A DNA stretch of 30,608 bases from assembly GCA_964058805.1 (NCBI GenBank), contig CAXKVV010000452.1:1-30608 (forward strand), given 5' to 3'. Each line of letters begins with the position of its first letter. Positions within the stretch are counted from its first letter, which is position 1. This document shows positions 9,668 through 19,230 of this stretch, one piece after another. Source of the DNA: Schoenoplectus triqueter (lineage: Eukaryota > Streptophyta > Magnoliopsida > Poales > Cyperaceae). The notes below the pieces were generated by a model that saw only the letters and a program-made list of their open reading frames with translations, was not told the origin of the DNA and ran no database searches. Both the position numbers and the translations under genes were made by a program.

Positions 9668-11000
9668 TGATAAGCCTCAATTATATATTATATTCAATTA
9701 GGGTTTTATCTCAAAAACTATACATTTTATGTTAATTATTAATAATTTATTCAGTTTTTATGTCGAGTTCGAGATAATGCTGCATTTCTTATTATTTTAC
9801 ATGTTATGGAATGTAAACAAGGATGTCAACATGAGAAATAATGCTTAAAACGAGATGGATCGAACCTACACGAAGAAATCAAGTGAAAATCACTTCTGGA
9901 CAAAAATTACTGACCGAAATTATCAAAATCGCGGACCGCAATAATGAGATTTACTCTTTGGTTCGCTCTGTTAAGAAAGTAAAAAAATTGCGAACCGACA
10001 TTTTAAATTTCGGACTGTAATTTTCGGGGCTGGAAGCGCGAACTTGTAGTTTTAAAGCGGTTTTCTCATTGGAATTAGGAGATTTTAACACCCCTTCGTC
10101 TCAGACATCTCTCAACTGACTGGAGAATAGATCCCAAGCAAGAAAGAAGAGGTAGAACACCATTGGAGAAGAATTTGAAAAAGGAGAACTCAAAAACCAG
10201 ATGAGAAATCATAGATCTTCTTGGTGTATTATTTTCTTTACTCTTTTCTCATGTTTTGCTATTGTTTAAACATGAATCTTTGTGCAATCTTTGTCATGAT
10301 TTGTGGCTAGACACCATTTTAGTTCTTGTTATTTGTGATTGTTGTTTTATCTAAATTGAATGCTTAGTTTTAATCAACTGCATATTACCCTAGAAGTGAA
10401 AGCAGAAATCGAAAGGTGAAACTGAATCTTCTGACCCATAACAGTGATTTAGGTCGTATGTCAAGTACTTAATCATGAAACTTATTACCTAAGGGAATAC
10501 CGAGGAAACCCTAGAAATTGTGTGAGGTACCGAAAGGCAAAGTACAAAATATAGGTTATGTCAAAGTGATTTACTAATTTTAATGGGCTTAGACTTGTAA
10601 GGTGAGGTACTTAATCGTGAAATTCGAATTATTTAGGTACGGTACCAAATCATGAAAGTGTAAATTTGGTGCTAAAATCTGAAATTGAATCCCTAACAAA
10701 CACTAGAACATATTAAAAGAACAAATAGAGTGAATTGACCAAACGAGTGAGAGTGAAGCCGAAAACCCCTAGAGTCTTTTATTTGATAAACATTTTAGTC
10801 GTTGTTGTTAGATTTATGCACTCTTAGTTTAATACAAAACTCATGTTCGATTGTCTAGATTAGTGAAACCTGCGAGAACCGGTAATTCACCATTGTCCTT
10901 GTGGTTCGACACCCTGACTACTACTTGACTAAGCCGTGCGCTTGCGGCTAAAATTAAGTATAAATTAGGGTATTTTATTAGCTTAGCAGAAAACACATCA
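9668..11000 (+). mobile_element. Solo LTR, Ty3/gypsy type, copy 1
   Basis: The sequence runs from TGATAAGCCTCA to AACACATCA, 1,333 bp, with TG...CA ends and a perfect 5 bp duplication GGCAA at 9663-9667 and 11001-11005. It is co-linear with the reverse complement of 20888-22225. Shared features include GTGGCTAGACACC, long TAGGT/AATCGTGAA words and a terminal part with CTTGTGGTTCGACACC and GTGCGCTTGCGGC, which I associate with Tat/Ogre- or Athila-like plant elements. There is no primer site after the CA, so this is a solo LTR left by LTR-LTR recombination. Copy 1 lacks about 65 bases that copy 2 has just after GTGGCTAGACACC (near 10316). Confidence 0.92.
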
Positions 11001-11005
11001 GGCAA
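11001..11005. other. Target-site duplication, right copy
   Basis: GGCAA, the partner of 9663-9667. Confidence 0.9.
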
Positions 11006-11643
11006 TCTCATACTGAGAATTACCCGATCCATCTCTCAGCACTCTCATGCATTTAATGTATGATTTAACTAGCTAAATTAAATAATAATTAGTGATAGTA
11101 ATAATATTTTCCTAATAATTATAATCTATTTCTCGAATCCTACTCCTATCATGTATACATGTAATATGACATGCGAATGCGGGTAGGCCCCAAAAATGCT
11201 GGTCAATTTACTGGATATATATGACAGTTCAAATTTGGTCTCTAATCAATTTGGGTCAGAAAATACTGCAATTCAGATTTATTTTAAAAGCATTTTTATT
11301 TTCAGTTTGGGTTCCTATTTCTGAAGAAGGAAAAGCAAATCTCAGGAAACCGTACCTGGGAGTGCTGGTGAGGATCGCGAAGTCGCTATACTCCGGAGGT
11401 GGTACGTCCGTCTCGAGACCGGCGTCTGCGTACCTGGGGTCGGGATCAGCCTCGAACTCCACGAGTGGATCCGAGTCGACTATATCACCTATTATTAATT
11501 TAAATTGAGTGTCTGTTAATTTTACATGATTTAATTCATATTTAACCATTAATTAAATCAATGTTTTAATTAATGTCCGTTTGAGTTTTATCGTCTTTTC
11601 ATTAAAAATTTCAGCAGCATTTCTACTATATTTAGGGGTGTCG

Positions 11644-12316
11644 AAAAATTTACTGAACACGTTTTTATATATATTTTTACGGTGTTTTCCGTGTTAGTCA
11701 TTTTTATGGGTGTGTTATCAATTCTTCACGATTTTATTGATTCATTTGATTAATTATGTTGAGAGTGTGGTCGGTCTCATTTTTATTTAATTCGAGTCCT
11801 AATTATAAGTACTATCATTTTTACTTGTTTATTAATTTTACTGTGTTTCTCATTTAGATTATATTGTTTGACAATTCGAGATTAAAAATTATAGATATCA
11901 GAAAATAAAAGCTTACACATAAATTGAGATAAGTATAAATCCTTAATTTATTTTACTTACACAGGTTCGATTAAATTTACGATTACATTAGGAAACAAAT
12001 AAACAAGGAAAAATTACAAACAAATAAATAAAGAAAGAAAAATTGAGAAATTGATTAATATATATTATATATTATATATAATACTATATTCTAATATTCT
12101 TTTATTTATTTAAAAATAGAAAAATTAATTAATATATATTATTTTAATATATATTAATTATGTTCTAAATATTATTTTTATTGTACTCTTAAATTATACA
12201 ATTCAATTTATTATATATATATTAATTTTGTATTTTTATAAGTTAGAAAAATAGTTTCAAAATACAATAAAGGAAAAAGAAAAAAAATTAAAGAAATTAA
12301 TTTAATTAAAGAAAAT
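11644..12316. other. AT-rich spacer before repeat unit A
   Basis: About 670 bases of very AT-rich DNA, including runs of TATATTA near 12056-12145. I see no gene or RNA. It ends AAAAT just before the TGTGCG start of unit A, the candidate left target site if unit A is an LTR or a complete element. Confidence 0.5.
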
Positions 12317-12625
12317 TGTGCGACCCTTTTTCGCGCGCCGCCGCACCGCCGCTGGGCGATGGGTTTGCGGAAGAAGGACACAGAGATCCCTCCCGAGCGT
12401 ACATCTGCTGGGTGTCGGCCGGTTCTGCCGTTTAGAGATATTTGGATGCACATTCAGGGGGTTTTTAGTGATTGTGAGTTCTTGTAGATTCCGGTGGGCG
12501 CAAGCCCCCACCGTTAATTACCCTGGACTACTAACCTCGAGGCACCTCTGGATCTTTGAAAGAGAGAAGCAAATAGTATAGTTAAAAGATGGTCAAGTGG
12601 TCGTCTGGGTTCACAAAAGGGGTCC
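12317..12625 (+). repeat. Unit A head, GC-rich block
   Basis: A GC-rich start (GCGCGCCGCCGC) is followed by about 100 bases that are nearly unchanged between A and B. A 7 bp hairpin, CGGTGGG-CGCAAGCC-CCCACCG, at about 12492-12513 lies in this invariant part. Minus-strand ORFs starting MGACAHRNLQELTITKNP occur here in both copies but end at different places, so I treat them as chance. Confidence 0.7.
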
Positions 12626-12744
12626 ATGGAAGACGAACCTACAAACAGACCGGTTCAATCCTATGAAGACGAACCTACAAATAGATCGGTTCAGTCTTTA
12701 CTTAATCCTATGGAAGACGAACCTACAAACAGATCGGTTCAGTC
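12626..12744 (+). repeat. 36/48 bp tandem repeats, unit A (3 copies)
   Basis: Copies of ATGGAAGACGAACCTACAAA then CAGATCGGTTCAATCT begin at about 12626, 12662 and 12710. Spacings of 36 and 48 keep one frame open, reading EDEPTNRSVQS per unit. Unit B has four copies. More degenerate GATAAACCTACTACAGAACG words follow to about 12880. Confidence 0.85.
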
Positions 12745-13248
12745 TATGCCACCTCGAGATATAACCTTACTACAGACCAGGTTAATCTCTTCAGAGGGGC
12801 TTGAGGTGAGTCTACTACAGAACGACTCAACCTCCGTTGATCTAGAAGATAAACCTACTACAGAACGGTTCAATCTTAACTAGTCAACAACCAATCACAC
12901 AAAATACAACTCGAAGCACTGGGCCAGTTGATCTTGAGGTTGGTGAATCAGAAGAAGGGTGGATATGGCCCACGTATTTCTTCTCACTGATCTTCTAGAT
13001 CATGAATTCAAAGCACTAAGCCGATTCATAAACCTAGGAAACACAGTTACACACAATGTTAAACCTGAAGCGCTGAGCCAGTTTAACATTGAGGCATGTG
13101 TTAGTGAAGGAACCTACCTACAGAACGGTTCACATTCACTGTTTTGTGGATGAATCTACTACAGAACGATTCAATCTCACAATCTCGGGAGATGAACCAG
13201 AAGACAAACTTATCGACGGATGAGTTCAGTCTTGCTAGCTCAAATGGT
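12745..13248 (+). repeat. Unit A spacer between tandem blocks
   Basis: Non-coding and highly similar to 24813-25317. It has scattered TACAGAACGNTTCA words and paired GAAGCNCTGNGCC motifs (near 12914, 13009 and 13069). At several places A reads CTACTACAG where B reads CTACCTACAG or CTACATACAG. Confidence 0.65.
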
Positions 13249-13875
13249 CATGAATTACTTGTTCATGACACCGAGTCATTAAGATGTCACTTCTCTCGGA
13301 CATCATAATGTTCTTCTTCTTCAAAGTCGACATATGTCTCCATGTTGATGTCGCAGCTTTGGTCATTCTTCAGTGAGCGTCAAGATGTTCTTGTCTCGAC
13401 TAATCATTCTACATGTTGCATTACTTGTGCAAAATCACTATGTTGCCCTACACCCCTTGTGTGAGCGTATTTAGTCATGAGTTACTTGCTCATGGTGATG
13501 AGTCATTAAGGTGTCACCTCTCTAGGACATCGTAATGTTCTTCTTCCTCAGAGTCGACATATATCTTCATGTTGATGTCGCAGCTCTGGTTATTCTTCAT
13601 CAAGCGTCAAGATGTTCTTGTCTCGACTTATCTCCTCATGTTGCTATCGAAGCCTTAGTCATCCTACGTCAAAATGTTCTTGTCTCGACGTATCTTATTA
13701 TTCTTCATCAAGTGTCAAGATGTTCTTGTCTCGACATATCTCCTCATGTTGTTATCGAAGCCTTAGCCATTCTACGTCAAGATGTTCTTGTCTTGACTAA
13801 TCGTTCTAAAGGTTATATCATGTGTGCAAACATTCTCATGTAGCTCTACACTCCTTATGTGAGCTTATTTGTTCA
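13249..13875 (+). repeat. Higher-order tandem repeat, unit A
   Basis: There are two larger units, 13249-13472 and 13473 to ~13875. Each starts GTCATGANTTACTTG, passes GACATCNTAATGTTCTTC and GTCGACATAT, and ends near TTGTGTGAGC. In the second, an inner repeat has expanded: GTCAAGATGTTCTTGTCTCG starts near 13607, 13669, 13714 and 13777 with spacings of about 63, 45 and 63. The inner word contains the small palindrome CAAGA-TGT-TCTTG. ORFs here (13535-13843 and 13612-13800) follow from the multiple-of-three spacing. Confidence 0.8.
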
Positions 13876-15120
13876 TTTCCAAAATGTACAAGGCCTATTA
13901 TATAATATCTTCCATTATTATTTCTATTATAAAGATGAATTTATTCATTATTATTATTATTATTATTATTATTTTTATTTTTAGACTCTATTTATCTATG
14001 TAGAAAATTATTTACAAAAAATAATAGGAAAATGGGTTAGCTATTAACTAGAATTTTATTTATATTTTTGGGATAGCTAAAATAGTAGAATTTTATTTTT
14101 GTTATTTCTAAACTCCATTTATTTTGTAGAAAATCACTTACAAAATACTAGAAAATAAAATGGCTATGATTTTTTATTTGCATTTTTAAAATATTTATAA
14201 TAGCCAAAGTAATAGAATTTTATTATTATATTCTATTATGTTGAAACACTATGTAGGAATTATTTACAAATCAAAAGATGGCTAGCTATATCATTTTTAT
14301 ATTTACCTTTTTTTTTATTTTTAAGATCTATAATAGCTAAAAAGAAATCATTATTAATATTCTATCTTATTTATTATACTATTCATTATTTTTTTTTTAT
14401 TATTTCTATTTATTATCTATAGAAAAGTATAAGATTTTTTTATTATCATCATTATTTGAAAATAGCCATAAGGGATGAAATTCATTATATTCTTTATTAT
14501 TACTATTATTATTATTTTATATTTTTTTATGCATTTTTATCCATCAAAATATTTTTATTGTATATTTGTATAGAAATAACAAAAGAAATGCAATTCATTT
14601 TATTATAAAACTATATTATCATTCTTTATTATAAAAGAAAATGTATTTACTATCTATTATCATGATAGTATATATTTTTGTATTTTTTTGTGCTATTTAT
14701 TTTTATTATTCTTTTTACAGAAAATATCAACACAATATCTATTATTATTTATTATTATTTTTTTATTTATCAAAGAATATAGCTAATCTCATCATTTATT
14801 ATGGCATATTACTATTATCATTATTATTTCATGAAAAATCACTTGAAAAATCAGTAAAATATATCTAACTATTATTCATGATTTTATTTGTATTTTTGGA
14901 ATTTTTATAGTATTTAAAATGACAAGTCAAAGCTAAGTCAAATATATCAATATATGTAATGTCTTTTGCTTTTAAATTGTTTCATCATGGTTATATTTTT
15001 AAAACTGGAATATTATCATATAGAAAAATAGTATGAAAAATAAGAAAACTTTAGAAATAAATTTGAGTTAATTTGGAGTTCAGGAGCATTTTCAAATCAT
15101 TTATTTACTATTTAATTTTA
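13876..15120 (+). repeat. AT-rich degenerate ~125 bp array, unit A
   Basis: The words TGTAGAAAATTATTTACAAA, TGTAGAAAATCACTTACAAA and TGTAGGAATTATTTACAAA recur near 14000, 14126 and 14252. After each comes an inverted pair: TTAGCTAT...ATAGCTAA, GGCTAT...ATAGCC, then TAGCTAT...ATAGCTA. A (TTA)n microsatellite lies at about 13938-13972. It is matched by 26069-27345 in unit B. The ORF at 14641-14868 is a chance AT-rich translation. Confidence 0.7.
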
Positions 15121-15888
15121 ATATTCTGTGATTAATTAATGGGCTTATTATACTGGGCCAAGTTTTAATTTGTTTATTTTAATACGAATTGGGCCCAATA
15201 CCCAGATGGGCCGACTCTAACTCTGTTGGTTCTATCATTAATGCGGGCCGTTGGATTGTGCCAAGATTGGTGCATAATTTATTTAAATATCTTATTTATA
15301 CTTGGGCCGTTAGATTCATTTAAGATGTGTATTTAATAGATCTATGGCCCAGATCTATTCTTATTTAAATTTTCTCAACTCTTAACAAATCTTGTCCGTT
15401 GATAATCTCTAAAGATTTGTGAACGCTTCAATAAGCGTGCAAAGGGGATTCCCTCAGCCTCCATCTTCCCGATGCCTTAAGATTTGCGCTGGATGGTGTT
15501 CCCGGTGACCGGAGCACTCTTTTTCCGATCGGATCAGCGACTTAGCACCGTCTCACTTCGGTGAGCCTCTCTGTAGTCCTTGATTGGAGATCCATACGGT
15601 GACAGGCTTCACACAGCAATGCTAACTGATGTGTCAGTTGCAATCGGTACCGAAATGCCTTTTTGATCGAATTCAACAGAATTGATTGACATTCTTGATA
15701 ATTGCAAGACCGGTAAGCATCGCCTTGATGCATAGACATGATCTGGAGTAGACTTAGGGCTTCTGCTTCGTTCTTGACATCACTGAGGCTCTCCATTGCT
15801 TAGCAAAGCATGGTACCGACTGGTACCGACTCCAATTGATACAAGTCATGATCTTCTACCAACTCTTCTTGTCCAATTAATACTTCTC

Positions 15889-15934
15889 AGGCCTAGAGGC
15901 GCACCTAGACAAGTCTAGGGCCAATGGCTCGCTG
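15889..15934. repeat. Hairpin repeat A-h1
   Basis: AGGCCTAGAGGC leads into a perfect 7 bp hairpin, CCTAGAC-AA-GTCTAGG (15904-15919), then GGCTCGCTG. It is one of a pair with 16022-16071. Confidence 0.75.
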
Positions 15935-16021
15935 AGTTTGTGACAGTATTGATCAATTCACCTCGGCGATGAAGATGGAACAGTAATCTCATCACAAATT
16001 CTCATTATTATTGATTAATCC

Positions 16022-16071
16022 AGGCCTAAAGGCTCGCCAAACACTTTGTGTTTGGGCTAGTGGCTCACTGG
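16022..16071. repeat. Hairpin repeat A-h2
   Basis: AGGCCTAAAGGC leads into a perfect 8 bp hairpin, CCAAACAC-TTT-GTGTTTGG (16037-16055), then GGCTCACTG. The flanks match those of A-h1. The stem sequence differs but is still fully complementary. Confidence 0.75.
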
Positions 16072-17161
16072 ATGCTAGTCTCATAATTAATCTAGTATTC
16101 AATCATAACTCAATTAACAGAAATGGCGAAATAGAAAGAAAATAGGAAAATTGCTAAACAAGAAGCAACAAGAATGAAGAAAGCAATTCAATTAACTGTT
16201 TGAAAACATGAGTTGAATGTCTAAGCCTAATCCCATATGAAGAAATATCAAGAAATATCGATTGAATTGAAAAGCATGACCCAATTACCTTTTATCCGAA
16301 TAGAATATACTAATTGACTTGCTAATCTCCCTTATCTCTTTCTCTCTTTACAATAGCTAATCACTGATGAAGGTGTGTGTATTATTTTCTCTCTCTACTA
16401 ATGGATCCCCTACTATTGCTAATTCTCAGTTTATATAGACTAATTCGGCCAATTTGGTTAATTGTGATTGGTTGGCTGCCTCTGGGCCGGATTGCCACCT
16501 TGTATAGATCTCAACTCTCCATTCTAATCGCTTGAACGGTTGTGATTGATTTGTGCTTCTTCTCTAACCGTTTTCTGTTATGATCTTGACTGTGCCGCAG
16601 CTCTTTGACTCCAATTCAACAGATACTTCGATTGATAAGCAAGCCCTCTTATCACTAGACCGTATTTAAATGCCTCTGCACCATAGCTAGCACTTTCTCT
16701 CTCTCAATTTCACTGAATTTCATTCATTTCAAAATCGGGCTTCTGCCTCACTTCTTCTCTTGGCGCAATTCACTTCTTCCACTCAATCACTCATTCATTC
16801 CATGCTAACTAGTGTCGCCTTGATCTGAATAAGCTCTCTGATCATTCAATTCGACCTTTGAAGCGCCTATCAAGCTTGCCTCTTTGTGACTGCTCTCGAC
16901 AATTCTCAATCTCCAGGCTTTCTTCTTGCTCAATTTCTTTGTAATTGCTTGTCAATTGACATCGCCTAAGCATAATCAAGCTGTCTCTGTGCTCAATTTA
17001 GTGCCCGAAGTACTCAATTGTATTCAACAGAAGTGCACTTCTACTGTTTCAATTCGAATTGAGGTAGGCTTGTTGTTTAACTTCCTTTTATCGTTATCCC
17101 CCTGCTCTAGCTTCTCTGATTAATTCATTAAAGTGCATCAACTGTCTTTGAAGCTCTCGCA

Positions 17162-17480
17162 ATGGTGAGACGCCATGGGAAGAAACAAACTCGCGCGCGA
17201 GAGGAGAAGGAGAAGAAGGGAGAGTGGGGAGAATGTTCGGCTGGGCTGGATGGCTCAGGTGCGCGTGCACCAAAGCGTCAGAGGGGATTAGATCAGCGAC
17301 TGGGGGAGCATGCACCAGGTTCATTTTGTTTTCATCTCGCTTTTTAAATTTGATCGCTTTGAGCAGGACAAACCAGTAGGATAGACTTGGCATACCACTT
17401 CAACCATGAGCCTATACTCTCATCTCTGTATCCTGGGCCCCACCTGTAAGGTTTGTAAGTATGCGCCTATAGATCTGATT
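17162..17480 (+). repeat. Polypurine/GC-rich block, unit A
   Basis: A G/A-rich run (about 17200-17234) is followed by GC-rich DNA and CCTGGGCCCCACCTGTAAG. It corresponds to 29471-29830 in unit B, where the purine run is longer. Plus and minus ORFs cross it (17094-17393 and 17162-17347), but neither is kept in B. Confidence 0.5.
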
Positions 17481-17910
17481 AGCAGTTGATTAGCATGATG
17501 ATTAGGGCTAACATGCTGAGGTGGCTCTGTCTGATTGGTTGTTTATTAGATGAACAACTCCCTAATCACTTGATGAATGGCTGAGATGGCTGGCTAGAAA
17601 GATGCCATGTGGCACAGCTGAGTTGAGGTGGCTTGATGTGGCTGTGCCATGTGGCTTAGGGTTGGGTGAGATGGCCTCCTCTGGTTGTGCCGTGTGGCAC
17701 AGGGGAGTGTAGTGGACCACTGGTGTGATGCCATGTGGCATAGGATAGTATGAGGTGGACCTGTCAGATCTTACCACGTGGCATGCTGGTGGGGCCCACA
17801 TGTCAGGTCAGTATGGTGGTGGGGCCCACATGGCTGAGGTGGACCAATGGGGTGCTGACACGTGTCATGAGGTGGCCCAGTGAGATGCTGACACGTGTCA
17901 TACCCTCTCT
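17481..17910 (+). repeat. Palindrome field (E-box/G-box cores), unit A
   Basis: There are at least seven near-palindromes of the type GCCATGTGGC or CACGTG within about 320 bases. Two perfect 12-mers TGACACGTGTCA lie at 17856-17867 and 17889-17900. GTGGGGCCCACATG is also repeated twice. CACGTG is the core bound by plant bZIP and bHLH factors, so the block could act in a U3 promoter, but this is inferred. Confidence 0.75.
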
Positions 17911-18350
17911 CTTCTCTGATTATGTGTATGCATGTTTAGGATCCCCAGTTTGCACCCAGATGTGTCTCTATCCCCAAGTTGCACCCAGATAAACCCCTGA
18001 TTGAATCTCAGCCTTTGATTAATCCATTTATTCTGCTTTTATCTTCCCTGAATTTATTTTGATAGCTCCATTTATCCAAAAATTATGAAATTTTCACCAA
18101 AAATCCCTAAATTCATGATGATCACCCCTGTAATTTTTAATTCCATTTTTACCCTTCCTTCTCTGAATTAAAAATTCTTTTGTCCATAAAACCCTATTAT
18201 TCCTTCTGAATTAATCCCTGATTTCAATTGTAGCTCTGTGTTTCTGCCAATTATCTCTCTCTTGCAGAAACCACCCTAACTAAATACCAATTAGACTTAT
18301 ATTGATATTCATTAGGGCTTGATCTGATCAAAAGTTGATTACATGTCAAC
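17911..18350 (+). repeat. Conserved AT-rich block, unit A
   Basis: It starts after TACCCTCTCTCTTCTC and holds two TTGCACCCAG words. It is almost base-for-base the same as 30166-30608. It has no open frame of note, yet it is among the best conserved parts of the A/B pair. Confidence 0.75.
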
Positions 18351-18570
18351 AGTTGATACAGATCTTAGACTTGATCAGATGGTTGCTCCCAGCTTTGGCA
18401 CCTGATCAGTCTTGTGAAATTGACTTTCAATCCCTTAACATGAGGGTGACTTGGTCAGAGAACTGACTACTTATCAGTAATTGACACAAATCAAAGCATG
18501 GTTAGGTGGTTGCTTGCAGCTTTGGCACCAGGTCAGCCTTGAAAGCAAAATCACATTTAGAATTTCTCAT
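18325..18570 (+). repeat. Two ~130 bp tandem units
   Basis: Units share TGATTACATGTCA/TGACTACTTATCA, GACACAAATC-like words, then GTTGCT-CAGCTTTGGCACC and GGTCAG. Starts are near 18331 and 18461. Unit B runs off the window in the first of these. Confidence 0.65.
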
Positions 18571-18780
18571 GACTAGTTGCATCAAAATGCTAGCTTGGCA
18601 TTGACATCATTTCATGTAGCATAGGGATTATACTGCTTCAGCTCCTTTCTAGGGTTAGCTCCAAAGGCAGATTTTTAAGGTTCAACTCTGACTCCTATAA
18701 CAGGTCACTGAGGTGTGGGGTCCACCTGTCAGTGAAAATGGTCACATGAATGACTCATCAGATAGGCTATATTGTTAGAT

Positions 18781-19020
18781 TCATCTACAAGGGACTGCCA
18801 GGTGGGCCCTACTTGTCAGAGAAAATATAATCAAATGGCTGACCCATCAGGAGATTTTCTCTCTCCTAAATCTCCCGAGGGTCAGCCACCTCGAATGAGT
18901 AGGAGGTGGTGGGGTATTTATATCCTCGTCTTTCACCCTAATATTTCATTGTGGGATTAATGGATTTGTTCCGGGTTGATTAGTTTTCTTAGCAAAATAG
19001 GCTAGGTCCATGTCATTGGA
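18781..19020 (+). promoter_or_regulatory. Promoter-like tandem unit 1
   Basis: The order is GGGACTGCCA, GTGGGCCC, CTTGTCAG, a hairpin (18837-18887), then GGGGTATTTATATCC (TATTTATA at 18915-18922) and ATTGTGGGATTAATGGAT. The same order returns about 240 bases later. A TATA-type box after GC-rich palindromes fits a retrotransposon U3 region in plus orientation. Activity is not shown. Confidence 0.55.
18837..18887. repeat. Nested hairpin upstream of TATA, unit 1
   Basis: The outer arms are GGCTGACCC (18837-18845) and GGGTCAGCC (18879-18887), a perfect 9 bp match. The inner arms are GGAGATTT (18850-18857) and AAATCTCC (18868-18875), a perfect 8 bp match. Confidence 0.85.
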
Positions 19021-19230
19021 GCTGCTCGTAAGGGACTGCCACGTGGGTCCCACTTGTCAGAAAAGATATAATCACATGGTGACACCCGAGAGATCTCCTC
19101 TCTCCCTCGATCCTCTCGGTTGTCACTCATGCTGAGTAGATAGAGGATAATGGGGTATTTATATCCTTCACTTCATGTCCAGCATTCCATTGTGGGACTA
19201 ATGGATCCATTCCGGGGTTAAGCAGCGACC
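19021..19230 (+). promoter_or_regulatory. Promoter-like tandem unit 2
   Basis: A diverged copy of 18781-19020, with AGGGACTGCCACGTGGGTCC, CACTTGTCAG, a hairpin (19079-19126), TGGGGTATTTATATCC (TATTTATA at 19156-19163) and ATTGTGGGACTAATGGAT. It ends near CCATTCCGGGGTTAAG. Confidence 0.55.
19079..19126. repeat. Hairpin upstream of TATA, unit 2
   Basis: The outer arms are GTGACA (19079-19084) and TGTCAC (19121-19126). The inner arms are CCGAGAG (19086-19092) and CTCTCGG (19113-19119). One mismatch separates the two stems, so the arm is about 14 bp long. The sequence differs from the unit 1 hairpin but the position before the TATA box is the same. Confidence 0.85.

Larger units (their letters stand above)
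8193..11643. mobile_element. Ty3/gypsy-type LTR, split by a later solo LTR
   Basis: The sequence starts TGTCACACTCC and degenerately mirrors this at TTAGGGGTGTCGA near 11643. A chromovirus-like tail, AAAAATTTCAGCAGCATTTC, precedes that end. Inside is GTGAGTAA...TTACTCAGTACAG, a feature I associate with Tekay/Del-type LTRs. Removing the nested 1,333 bp solo LTR and one target copy leaves about 2.1 kb. I could not find target duplications, a primer site or coding sequence. Whether it is a solo LTR or part of a larger element is open, and so is its orientation. ORFs on either strand here are chance. Confidence 0.45.
15121..17161 (+). repeat. Diverged centre of unit A
   Basis: No gene is recognised. 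The left part is rich in GGGCC/GGCCC words (15140-15350). A tandem 10-mer, TGGTACCGAC, stands at 15811-15830. Two hairpin-bearing repeats follow at 15889-15934 and 16022-16071. Only short islands align with unit B, such as CATACGGTGA (near 15592), GGTACCGA and TCGCCTAAG...GCCCGA-GTA (16963-17012). The minus-strand ORF 15542-15796 (84 codons) has no counterpart in B, so I do not call it a gene. Confidence 0.55.
12317..18350 (+). mobile_element. Composite repeat unit A (part shared with unit B)
   Basis: This region is matched block by block by 24353-30608. It starts TGTGCGACCCTTTTT, and the homology with B begins abruptly there, so the TG is the probable end of an LTR or a mobile element. The conserved head (12317 to ~15120) and tail (17480-18350) look about 90% identical to B by eye. 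The centre (15121-17161) is only patchily alignable. Unit A continues to at least ~19230, with tandem promoter-like units. The size would be exceptional for an LTR but within what is known for Ogre-type elements. No gag-pol is present. Confidence 0.7.

Noticed and set aside
12302..12511. Minus-strand ORF starting MGACAHRNLQELTITKNP, also at 24298-24540
   Set aside because: The frame is shared because the DNA is nearly invariant, but the ends differ and B runs into unrelated sequence. A non-coding repeat head explains it.
13600..13800. Regular repeats resembling a CRISPR array
   Set aside because: The spacers are themselves repeats, unit lengths vary, and the setting is plant transposon DNA without cas genes.
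15542..15796. 84-codon minus-strand ORF with ordinary composition
   Set aside because: There is no counterpart in unit B, no recognisable domain and no convincing splice or promoter context.
17094..17393. ORFs on both strands across the GC-rich polypurine block
   Set aside because: Low stop frequency is due to base composition. Frames are not kept at the matching place in unit B.
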